From positions 2,108,001 to 2,172,000 of the forward strand of contig NC_066283.1 in NCBI RefSeq assembly GCF_905404315.1: a stretch of 64,000 nt of DNA. Reading direction: 5' to 3'. Within the stretch, counting starts at the first letter, position 1. Every line of letters starts with the position of its first letter. Below, in pieces: positions 11,411-21,000 of this stretch. Source of the stretch: Leptidea sinapis. Its lineage: Eukaryota > Arthropoda > Insecta > Lepidoptera > Pieridae. The notes below the pieces were generated by a model. It had not been told where the DNA came from. It saw only the letters and a program-made list of their open reading frames with translations, and searched no databases. Both the position numbers and the translations under genes were made by a program.

Positions 11411-11626
11411 TCTCAGCGTCGGTAGCTATGTCGTCGACTGTAGGCGTAATTGCAGCAATGGTTTTGTCCATTTTGCCCCATATAGACATTGTATCAATAT
11501 CTTCACATTTTGAGTCGGTCTCAGCGTCGGTAGCTATGTCGTCGACTGTAGGCGTAATTGCAGCAATGGTTTTGTCCATTTTGCCCCATATAGACATTGT
11601 TTCAATGTCTTCACATTTTGAGGCAG
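11411..11626 (-). repeat. 108-bp tandem duplication inside the hAT gene
   Basis: Two adjacent 108-bp units (11411-11518 and 11519-11626) are almost identical. Each encodes 36 residues on the minus strand (KCEDI[ED]TMSIWGKMDKTIA...). The duplication is in frame, so it lengthens the protein without breaking it. It lies between the catalytic region and the C-terminal dimerisation segment. Confidence 0.9.
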
Positions 11627-12209
11627 TTCCTGGTGGAATGTTTAAGATCGTCTCAACAGCAGGACTACTACGTTTTTTTCTAATATTTATTTTCAATAGG
11701 TCCAAGATGTGCTTCTTAATCAAATTAATACGCGTTGTATGCCGACTGGTCTTTAAAGTAGGCTTATCTTTAGGAGATGCATTATCAAGAAATGCGTGAA
11801 TCTTGAACCGGGGATCCAGAAATGTGCATAAACCAAGTAGCATATTATCTTCTATATTATGTCGAGGGAAGTAAATTTCCAATCCATCCTCTAATTTAAG
11901 AAGGAAGTTTTTCGCTACACCATAAATTTGTTTAGTTTTCATTATTGATATTACGTTTTTTAGTCCATCTACAATAACTATTGCTAGACTTGCAGTAAGG
12001 TAGTGGGTCCCACTCATGATTTGTGTAATTTCCTCAAATGGCTTCAAAATGGTGCACACTTGCTTTAATAATAATAATAATATAATAATAATAATAATAA
12101 ATATTTATTTCAAGTAACATAGACTCATATTGTTAGTAATACAAAGCTTATATCTATGTTAGTAAATTAACCTGAAAAACACTAAGTACCTAATTATTAA
12201 GTATGTAGG

Positions 12210-15002
12210 TCATCGCTGCACCATTCCATTAGAAACGGCGCAGCAATGATTTACATATACACAGTCCAATCGACTGGCAATCAATTTCAGAATGCTGTTG
12301 GAACTGCTCCGCAACCTACGCACCAGGGATCCGCATCTTTTACGCATTGTCGCATAAAAACAATCAACTTGCGCCGCCGCAAACATCCCTGATGCGCTGC
12401 AATACCGGGGCAGCCCCATCAGCACCCTGAAGGCATTGTTATACTGGACACGGAGAGCGCTGTACGATTTTGTGGAGTACTTGACCCACAGGTTGCACGT
12501 GTAAAAAGATGTACAATAGGCTCTAAACAAAGTTATCTTTACATTGGTGGAACAACGTGCAAACCTGCGAGCCAGCATATTCGCTCTCACTGACACTGCT
12601 CTCCGTTCCCTCTCGATGTCAGTATCGTCTTTGAGGTCAGGGGTCAACATATGCCCTAGATATTTATATTGATACACTCTTTCTAGTGCATTTCCATTTA
12701 GAAAGATGGGTGGAACTTTCTTCGGTGTTTTGCCCATGGCCTCAAAGACCATTACCACACTTTTCTTTACATTATAAGTAAGACCGTGTTTTTCCACAAA
12801 AGCTTCACAAATCGCCAACAGTTTTCTCAGGCCACAAACCGACGCACTCAACAGCACCATGTCATCAGCGTAGCTAATGTTATTCAAACAAACCCCATCT
12901 ATGTAACAGCCGGTCCTGGTGCTGCTGAGCTCGCCGAGCAACTCGTTCACATATAGGTTGAAGAGCGTAGGTGAAGTCAAACCCCCCTGCCTCACCCCGC
13001 ACTCCAACAAATACGGACGTGATAATACGCCCGCCCATCGCACGCTGTTGACCTGGTTTCCATACCAATATTTGAAAATATTGATGAGTTCCAGTGGAAC
13101 TTTAATTCCTTCCAGTTTTCTCCATAAGATATCATAAGATACCAGGTCAAAAGCCTTGGATAGGTCCAGAAAGCAGGCGTAAATTGGAGTCTTACGCTTC
13201 GTATAGTATGTGACAGCATGCTTAAGACCAAGCACAGCGCTCTCCGTCGACACTCCAGGTTGAAATCCAAACTGGTTGTCATGTGGCCTAAATAACTTAT
13301 TCAGTTGGTTATTAAGCATGCTGTCAAACACCTTCGAGATGACCGTTGCCAATGAGATAGGCCTATAGTTGTTTTTGTCCGCTAAGTCGCCGGTTTTGTT
13401 TTTCACAATAGGTACAACTATAGTCCTCATCATCTCACTAGGCATAAAACTGTGGCTCATACAAATATTATAGAGCATTGTGAGCACTCTGGGTAAGTGT
13501 GGCCCAGCATACTGTAGATGCTCAATGCTGAGACCATCATGACCTGGAGATTTTCCTCTGGTCATATGCTTAATTGTGTGAGCAACGTCTTTACACTTAA
13601 ATTGAATTTCCATTTCAATACTGGCCTCAACATCAAGCATCGTTTGTGAAGGACCCCGGGGTGATTTAACTACGAAGTGCTCCATGAAAAGATCGGAAAT
13701 CTTGTCTGGCTCACACACGCCACCAACGCTCACAGGCAGTGACGGTTTGTTATTCATTTTATTTGTATGTTTCCAAAATCCGCGAAAATCGTTTTTTGAG
13801 TGATGCGAGGCTAGAATATCCAACTTAATTTGCTCTTCATGGTTTTGGCACCATTTCAAACGAGATTTGAAAATTTTTCTAGCCTCACACATTTCTCTAT
13901 AAATAATTCCCGAAGTTGGTTTACCGTACCACGACCATAACAAAAATTTTTGCCTGGCCATCCCGTGAGCTTCGGCTACGTGCTTATTCCAACCAAGGAC
14001 CTTCTTTCCTTTTACGCGCCTAGTGCTCTCTCGACCTACCAGTGACGATTCTATCAAGGCCTGAACGATGTTGCTGTACAACTGAGTTATTACATCTCTA
14101 TGCCTGATGTCACTGCATGTACGATCACAGCAACCGTGAAGCTCCTGTGGGAAGTTAATCATCCTCAGCCTCTCGTGACATTCCCTCTGGTATGTGTCTA
14201 TTTGATGTTGATTTCGCTCACCCCAGTAAATCTCATTTAAATAGGTATTACAATCCGCTCTCTTAGGTATCAAAACGTCAATATTACATTCCACTACCAG
14301 AGGGAAATGATCCGACCACAACACATCGTATAGAACTGACACATTGCGCACGGAGTCTGCCGCTGCTTTAGTTACTAGGCAGTGATCGAGCCACCGCTTA
14401 GACCCGTGTGCTTCGCTTAAAAAAGTATAGGTATTCGACCACGGACCTAGCACTTCCGCATCTATACAGCTCCATTCTTGTTCTATGCAGAACTGAGTAA
14501 GTTTATGATAAAAGCGCTCCGAAGGGTGCGCATTGTAGTCCCCAAGTATATATACACAACTTTCCCCGTAGGTCTCAATAATGGCACTCACCGAGCTTAG
14601 AATGTCCGTGAAATCCGCTAGGTTAGCAATCACATCCGTAGGCATATATACACTCATCATGATAAACGATTTTTCATGTAACACCACCTTTATAGCACAG
14701 ATGCGCCGATTGTTACACTGAATCACTGACACTTTTTGAAAAACGCTACGCCTCCACAGCAGCGCGACCCCTCCATAAGGTCTTCCACGTAGAATACCCG
14801 CCGATGTGTCCACCGCAGACACTCCCGTGGCGCTGAAGTCATCGCACAAAGTGTCAAGAAAAGACAATTCTTCCGGGAGCAACCAGTGTTCTTGAAGTGC
14901 AATTATATCTGAAGTTTTACATAACTCACTAATACATTGTGCAGATCGCTTCACGCTCTTGCAATTAAAAGTAACAAAATTACATAAGAAACCTTTATCC
15001 AT
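12210..15002 (-). CDS. LINE ORF2: apurinic-like endonuclease and reverse transcriptase
   Basis: The product is 930 residues. The N-terminal endonuclease has LQEHWL near residue 35, GDYNAH near 160 and SDHFPL near 235, the metal and catalytic sites of the exonuclease-endonuclease-phosphatase fold. The central reverse transcriptase has NYRPISL, FLDLSKAFDLV, CGVRQGGLTSPTLFNLY and SYADDMVLL; the YADD catalytic pair is intact. A Cys-containing C-terminal tail follows, and no RNase H is seen. The start codon overlaps the stop of ORF1 (ATGGATAA, 14995-15002), which suggests translation by termination and re-initiation. No stop or frameshift is seen, so the enzyme could be active. Confidence 0.93.
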   Translation of the reverse strand: MDKGFLCNFVTFNCKSVKRSAQCISELCKTSDIIALQEHWLLPEELSFLDTLCDDFSATGVSAVDTSAGILRGRPYGGVALLWRRSVFQKVSVIQCNNRRICAIKVVLHEKSFIMMSVYMPTDVIANLADFTDILSSVSAIIETYGESCVYILGDYNAHPSERFYHKLTQFCIEQEWSCIDAEVLGPWSNTYTFLSEAHGSKRWLDHCLVTKAAADSVRNVSVLYDVLWSDHFPLVVECNIDVLIPKRADCNTYLNEIYWGERNQHQIDTYQRECHERLRMINFPQELHGCCDRTCSDIRHRDVITQLYSNIVQALIESSLVGRESTRRVKGKKVLGWNKHVAEAHGMARQKFLLWSWYGKPTSGIIYREMCEARKIFKSRLKWCQNHEEQIKLDILASHHSKNDFRGFWKHTNKMNNKPSLPVSVGGVCEPDKISDLFMEHFVVKSPRGPSQTMLDVEASIEMEIQFKCKDVAHTIKHMTRGKSPGHDGLSIEHLQYAGPHLPRVLTMLYNICMSHSFMPSEMMRTIVVPIVKNKTGDLADKNNYRPISLATVISKVFDSMLNNQLNKLFRPHDNQFGFQPGVSTESAVLGLKHAVTYYTKRKTPIYACFLDLSKAFDLVSYDILWRKLEGIKVPLELINIFKYWYGNQVNSVRWAGVLSRPYLLECGVRQGGLTSPTLFNLYVNELLGELSSTRTGCYIDGVCLNNISYADDMVLLSASVCGLRKLLAICEAFVEKHGLTYNVKKSVVMVFEAMGKTPKKVPPIFLNGNALERVYQYKYLGHMLTPDLKDDTDIERERRAVSVRANMLARRFARCSTNVKITLFRAYCTSFYTCNLWVKYSTKSYSALRVQYNNAFRVLMGLPRYCSASGMFAAAQVDCFYATMRKRCGSLVRRLRSSSNSILKLIASRLDCVYVNHCCAVSNGMVQR

Positions 15003-16341
15003 TAACAGTAGGTGTATTATTCAGCGGGACCTCTGTAACAGGCGTTTCGTTCAGACGCTTATGTTTGAAATGCACAAACCGACGAAAAATTATTCCCTGT
15101 GGCCAGAGATTCTCATCTAGATATAATGGGAGTTTGCTTTGAGATACCAAAAGCTTATATGCGTGGTGTTCACACTGTCGTTTAATAGAAATTTTTTCCA
15201 AAGTGACATTCTCCTTTGTTTTCTTCGAGATATAATTAATTATATCCGATTCCACCGTGTCTTTATGTACATTCGTAATGAATAAGGGTATTTTCCTATC
15301 TGCCGCCCTAAATTTCTCTTCGCATTCTACTACAAAATTTCCTGTATTACCAATGAGCCGGTTTTTAGATCTTTGCGACTTCCTCTGCACCACCGTCCAG
15401 CCTTCGTTTGGGTCATGGACCTTCGCGACGCCTGCATAAGTTTGCTTTTGCATTGGCCCCGTCGACTGATCACTCGGCTCGCTAGTGATAACGTGCGATG
15501 ACGCACCTTGCTCCCCGCCGCCGGCGCCCGCGCGCACCGCGGCGTCGGGCTCCGAGCCGCGTCCACCGCTCGTGATGCAACGATTGATTTTTTGTTTAAA
15601 TACGTTACTTGAAAACGCGGGACTACCCTCCTTGTTATTTATATTCATATTTCTATACTGCAGATTATATTCACTAGGGGAAGATTGCTGGCAATTTGAA
15701 TGTTCTAAATTAGTCACAACTATGGTATCGTCTAATTGAGATAATCCTATCGGTCCACTATCACGGTAGGCTCCTCTTTTCATGTTAACTTTTACGGCTG
15801 AGAAAGGCGGCGACAAAGACTTTCCGAATTGACACTCCTTTTTTACTTCTTCAAACTGTTCAACTGTCACATACGAAGATTTTATGTTTTGAATCTCCGC
15901 CTGCAACAACATCATATCCTTAAGGAGCTTGGAGACGTCTAGGTGATCAAACGTTATAGGTGGTAGCTTCTCCAAATCCCTAGCTACGAATATAGGCATG
16001 ACATCTGGATCGGTCACTTTAAACAAGCCTATAATGTCATTCAATAGGCGTCCCTCTTTGCCTTTGCCTTTACGTGCTGTCTTACACAAGTCAGACGGTA
16101 ACGACTCCCGAAGAAGGTTGTTCGATTTTAAAATTTGTTCGAACGAGAAAGCTGACTCACATATTCGCACCAAACTAATTTCATCCGCGATGGATATTTT
16201 ATTTTGGATATAAGCTAATAGCTCATCGATAACTATATTACAATTGTTGCACTTTAACGTATTCGTCATTTTCGAAAACACCTCCGCGCTACGCGCGACG
16301 CTTCTGTCAACGTCCGTCGCGGCCCGATGCGCGCGCGCCAC
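14995..16341 (-). CDS. LINE ORF1 protein
   Basis: The open frame is 448 residues, but its first 24 lie in GC-rich leader sequence. An internal ATG at 16269-16267 (MTNTLKCNNCNIVIDELL) is the more likely start, giving 424 residues. A CxxC pair lies near that start, followed by a helical region, a low-complexity middle rich in Gly, Ala and Ser, and a C-terminal RNA-recognition-like region (KIPLFITNVHKDTVESDIIN, then VHFKHKR). ORF1 proteins of this sort coat the element RNA and act as chaperones. That role is inferred from position and general family knowledge, not from a motif unique to it. Confidence 0.8.
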   Translation of the reverse strand: MARAHRAATDVDRSVARSAEVFSKMTNTLKCNNCNIVIDELLAYIQNKISIADEISLVRICESAFSFEQILKSNNLLRESLPSDLCKTARKGKGKEGRLLNDIIGLFKVTDPDVMPIFVARDLEKLPPITFDHLDVSKLLKDMMLLQAEIQNIKSSYVTVEQFEEVKKECQFGKSLSPPFSAVKVNMKRGAYRDSGPIGLSQLDDTIVVTNLEHSNCQQSSPSEYNLQYRNMNINNKEGSPAFSSNVFKQKINRCITSGGRGSEPDAAVRAGAGGGEQGASSHVITSEPSDQSTGPMQKQTYAGVAKVHDPNEGWTVVQRKSQRSKNRLIGNTGNFVVECEEKFRAADRKIPLFITNVHKDTVESDIINYISKKTKENVTLEKISIKRQCEHHAYKLLVSQSKLPLYLDENLWPQGIIFRRFVHFKHKRLNETPVTEVPLNNTPTVNG

Positions 16342-18043
16342 TTAATGCTTCCCACATTTTATCCGTTATAAAAGGTAATTCGGATCTCAAATTTGGTAAA
16401 ACGGCCTGTAACGCTCCCTGTAATTTTAAAAATCTCTCTAACATATAATAAACAGAGTTCCATCGTGTTGGAACGGATTGAATAAGTCGCAGTGCTACAG
16501 ACTTTTTCTCAAAATCAATTTGGTATTTTACAAGCGACTCTGTCTCTAAATATTTTTTTTTGAAATGAGCTACAATTTTTTTAACTTTTTCTAATATGTT
16601 GTCTAATAGTATTATCGCCTTTTCAATTATTAAGTTCAGTTTCTGCAGAAAACAACTGAAAAATGGCCACCCTATTTGTTGTATTGCACTGGTGATGTTA
16701 GCGGCATTATCCGAAACTACAAGAGTAATTTTGTCAACAATATTCCATTCCAAAGCTATAGCTTTCAATGCCTCTGCCAAAGCGTCAGCGGTAGGTGAGC
16801 CACTGAATTTTTCACAGTGCAGCAAAACCGTTTTCAGTTCATAGTCAATCACGAAATGAGCTGTCACAGCTAAATATACATCCATGAATTGAGAAGTCCA
16901 GCAGTCCGTAGTAAGTCAGACTTTTTTTGCCTTTTGGATTAATTCCATTATTTGTCTTTTACAATCTAAATACCGGCCTGGTATTAAGGTTTTTGATATT
17001 AATTTTCTATTAAGCAATTCGTAACTCGGATTCAAAGCTTCTACAAAACTTTTGAAACCATGATCTTCGACCACAGTAAATGGTTGATAGTCCTGAGTAA
17101 TTACTTGTAATTTTCTATCAATTAACTTTTTTCGATGTTTGTTCATCTTTCGTGGCACGAATGTGTTTATTTGTTGTTGCCCGCGGTGCTGCAATCGGAT
17201 TTGTGCACCTGTTGGAAATATTGACTTTATATCCTCTGGGTAAACTGTCTCTGGTTGAGAAGCGTTCGAGCTTTCTGCTCCAACGACTAAAATGAAACTT
17301 GGCTCTGCTTCCTGTTCAACAGTCGATGTTTCAAGATTTTCAGTAGTAAGGGTCGTTCCGGTTGGGTGAGAATTCAAAAAGGTTTGATAAGTACTTACAT
17401 GTTTGCGCATTAAATGTTTCTTTAAGTTGCCAGTGGAAGTTTTATACGAATATTCTTTTTTACATAACAAACACTTCGCCACACTCTTTCCTGGGATTTT
17501 GTCAAAATGATTCCAAACGGGTGATTTCATTATTCGTTTTAATTAAATAATCACTAATAAGAAAAACAAATTTAGTATATTAACACTAAAAAGGCACTAT
17601 CTATATTTATACCTTATTACAACGAAAACACAAAAATATTATCTAAATTGGTATATTTACATAAAATTGCAACGAAAACACAAAATAATGCTATTTAGAG
17701 ACAGCACAACATCACAGTACGTACTGTCAAACTGAACTAAAGTAGCACGTCGCGTCGTTGGCGCTTGGCAGGGGGGGAGCTCTTAGATCACAGAACAGTG
17801 AACACTTTTACTCTAGGTAGAAATTAGAAAGAATTATATTAGATAGATGCCAATGCATGTGTCTAGACTCTAGAGCACAGTAGTTCTGTTGTGCAGTTTA
17901 ATAATGAGAAAGTTTCCTTGAAAAAATCTTCAAAATCCTTATTGGAATAAAGCTAAACCGATAAAATATAATTTGTTGCAGCTGCTTATCATCGAAAGAA
18001 ATATATCGTAAACAATAAAGATACACCAAGAACTTCTTTCGAT

Positions 18044-21000
18044 ATGGTATGTGTTTTTTTGGATTGTATTTTCTGTTTTAAATATTGAAACATTACTATA
18101 TTTTATGTATTCAATTTTAGGCAACAGAAGTGGAGGAAACCATTAAGAGAATTCAAGCACATAAAGGTGTCATAGGTGTGATCATAGTGAATCATGAAGG
18201 TTTGATCAATATAGTTATGTTTACATCCTTAGCAACTCTTTAAATGAAAGTATTAGACAAATCTATCTTTTTTATTCAATAGGTTTGGATCATTGCAGTT
18301 ATATCTGCTTAAACACTGCACTACTCATTAATAATACAAGTTAGCCCATGAAATGTTCCTTATTTTGATAAATCAATATTGTCTCTGTTACATTTTATGA
18401 GTAATATATCTCTAATGAAAACTGTAGGGTGTGGATTACTAAAATGATATAATGAAGCTATTCATTCAGAGACATTTATACAGAAACATAACAATAAAAA
18501 TATAAAGTAAGGGTTACTCATCTTCTGCCTCTGCACATCTTTGTACTAAAGCTTCTTCAACTGTGACCAAAAAACGTAATTTTTCACATTCATAATTTTC
18601 ATTTGTTGCTCTTATTCAATAAATCTGATTTGATTTATTTATTGTTGTCTCTTAAGATCGTCCTGAGGGATTGTAGCTTCACTTATTGTTTCTTGCTTGT
18701 TCTTGTTGAACAGACATGTCATTCGCATTTTGTATGAATTGCTCTAAAAAATTTGAGTTTCAATTACTCATAATATTACACAGTAAAATGGTCAAATTGG
18801 ATGTGATGGCTGGCCCATGTGTCATACTTGTAAAAGGGTACTATTAAATAGTCCCACAACCACCACAATTAATGGCAGGATAATCCTGTAACCGGAAACT
18901 TTTTTTATGAAAATAAGGGATGAGATGAGCAGGATGTTCAGCGTATGGTAATTGATACACCCTGCCTATTACAATGCAGTGCCGCAAGGATTCTTGAAAA
19001 AGTCCAAAAATTGAGTGGTACTACAACTGCGCTTGTCACCTTGAGACATAAGATGTTAAGTCTTATTTGCCCAGTAATTTTACTAGCTATGGAACCCTTC
19101 AAACCAAACCACAGTAATGCTTACATGTTACTGCTTCACGGCAGAAATAGGCGCCGTTGTGGTACCCTTAATCTAGCTGGCATCTTATGCAAAGGAGCCT
19201 CCCACTGGTGATCCCACTGTGCTTCATGTTTTTATAATTAAAGTTATTATATTTTTTATAATCACTAATAAAATGCTGGCAATATACATTTATTTATGGT
19301 GTGTGTATGGACAGATTCATCTACTGTACCTAATAACTCAAACTCCATATTAATTTACATTTACTTTTTTTGACTGACTTGTTTAAGGCATTGAGTGTTT
19401 GAGTATTTTTGTTGAGTCACTTTACTTACAATATTATATCTGAGATGATTTGAAAAGAAAAGATGAAGCTGTAAATGTTGATTTAAAAGAGTGGCAATGA
19501 GTTTCTTGCCACTTCTCAGTAAAGCTCTACCCCTTCCGAAGTGGCAGTAAATATAAAAAGAAAACTTTTCACATTCATAAGTGTCATTTCCTTGACCTAC
19601 CTGAAATAAAGTGATTTCGATTTGATTTGAACTCATACACAAATTAATTTAAAAGTTAGAATTTGAAACAAATGTCTTCTTCCATTATAGGTTTCAATCG
19701 TATTATGGTTTAATAATTTATCAGATTACAAGTGATTCATAATTATTAATTGAGTGTTTGGAACCTCCAGCATTTGAGAGTGGTTTTATTATTCTGTACT
19801 TAGATAATTTAAACTTCTAAATAGTCTCTTGCTGTTAGACAACCAATAAAAACAAGCCAGGAATATTATTTTTGTGTGACTGGCTACATCTTACACTTGA
19901 GATTTCTATGACACTCTATGTTAGTGTGTGTGAATTGCTCAAAATAGAGGTATATTTTTAAAGTTTATTTTTTTTTGACATTTTCACAGCTGTCATAGTC
20001 TATCTAGACATATAAATTATTTAAGATTTTGTAGATTCTCTATGTTCTCATTTTCACTTATGGTTCAAACAGACAAGTTTGACTTCTTTGCACTTTTTGT
20101 ACAACAGCAGCATCTTTTTCTGTGAAAGCATTATCCTGTTTCAATTGGGTGCTAGTAAAATTACAGGGATAGTGATACATTAAATTATACCGTCTTAAAG
20201 TCATGAATAATAATTATGCCACTCAGAGTTTGGGATTTTCAAGATCACTGAGTAATCTTACTTGTCTTTCTTACTGTTTATTATAAAAAAAAAACATGCA
20301 AGTATTCTGTACTGTTTATTATCTAAATACTAACACTGTTGACCTATGTCATTCCTATGTATGCCCTGCAGTCTGAATTAACAAAGATAAACATTTTCAG
20401 GTATTCCAATTAAAAGCTCATTAGACAATGCTACATCTGTATTGTATGCTGGATTAATTGGGCAGCTCACTGAAAAAGCAAGAAATGTAGTTCGTGAAAT
20501 GGTAATTTTAGAATTATTTCTTAAAACACAATGTCTGTGTCCCACACAATAATATTGTAGGCCTACCTAAGCAGTGATTGTCTTCTTTTTCATAAAGTTA
20601 CCAGTTTTTGCCATTGGCAGAATGTCTCACTTCCCATTAGATGAATGTTTATCATAACAATCTGGTATCTCTCATCCACAAACAACATCTCTCAAATTTT
20701 TCAATAACAAGACTGTTTTTGTATTATCAACACTAATAAAATGATCTATTGTGCTGCCTATTTTCAGTCTGTTTAATGCTTTGAAAATTACAAACACAAT
20801 ATAAGCAAAGAATTTGTAGTACAAGTACATAAGGCTCACTCTGCAAAATCAATTAAATAGGCATTTTTGCTTTCATACAAATATGGTGCAATTTTGATTG
20901 CACAGTAATATTAACCTAAATTTTTATTCACCTACAAGTTGCCTCTCTTTCTATTGAGCGACTCTTACCTTCTGACGAAGTTAGGGTTGTCTTCTTTACC

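Larger units (their letters stand above)
12070..16341 (-). mobile_element. Near-complete two-ORF LINE nested in the hAT gene
   Basis: About 4.27 kb. On the minus strand there is a short GC-rich leader, ORF1, ORF2, a short 3' UTR and a microsatellite-like ATT tail (12070-12103) in place of poly(A). The host sequence TTAAT is present on both sides (12065-12069 and 16342-16346), consistent with a 5-bp target duplication. However, the tail itself is ATT-rich, so the exact edge is uncertain. Both ORFs are open and all readable catalytic motifs are intact, which marks a recent insertion. A short-repeat tail with endonuclease plus reverse transcriptase and no RNase H suggests the CR1/L2 side of non-LTR elements; the clade is inferred. 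Confidence 0.88.
11151..17530 (-). pseudogene. BED-finger hAT transposase, interrupted by a LINE
   Basis: On the minus strand the frame opens at 17530 with a BED zinc finger (CLLC...H...H, residues about 17-44). One TGA at 16918-16916 interrupts it just before the family motif TTDCWTSQF, and the same frame then runs on to MWEAL at about 16347. A LINE splits it there, and the frame resumes at about 12064 (KQVCTILKPFEEITQIMSG). It ends at 11151 with the hAT dimerisation region (WWKSHAFMYPNLAEIF, SVECERVHSKAG, QLSRKRTAELVFL). So only one stop and one insertion break an otherwise complete transposase of ZBED type. I could not find its terminal inverted repeats or 8-bp duplication. Residues 11411-11626 are internally duplicated. 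Confidence 0.88.

Noticed and set aside
11170..11799. A 209-codon plus-strand open frame
   Set aside because: It is antisense to the hAT transposase C-terminal coding region, and its apparent repeat is the mirror of the tandem duplication.
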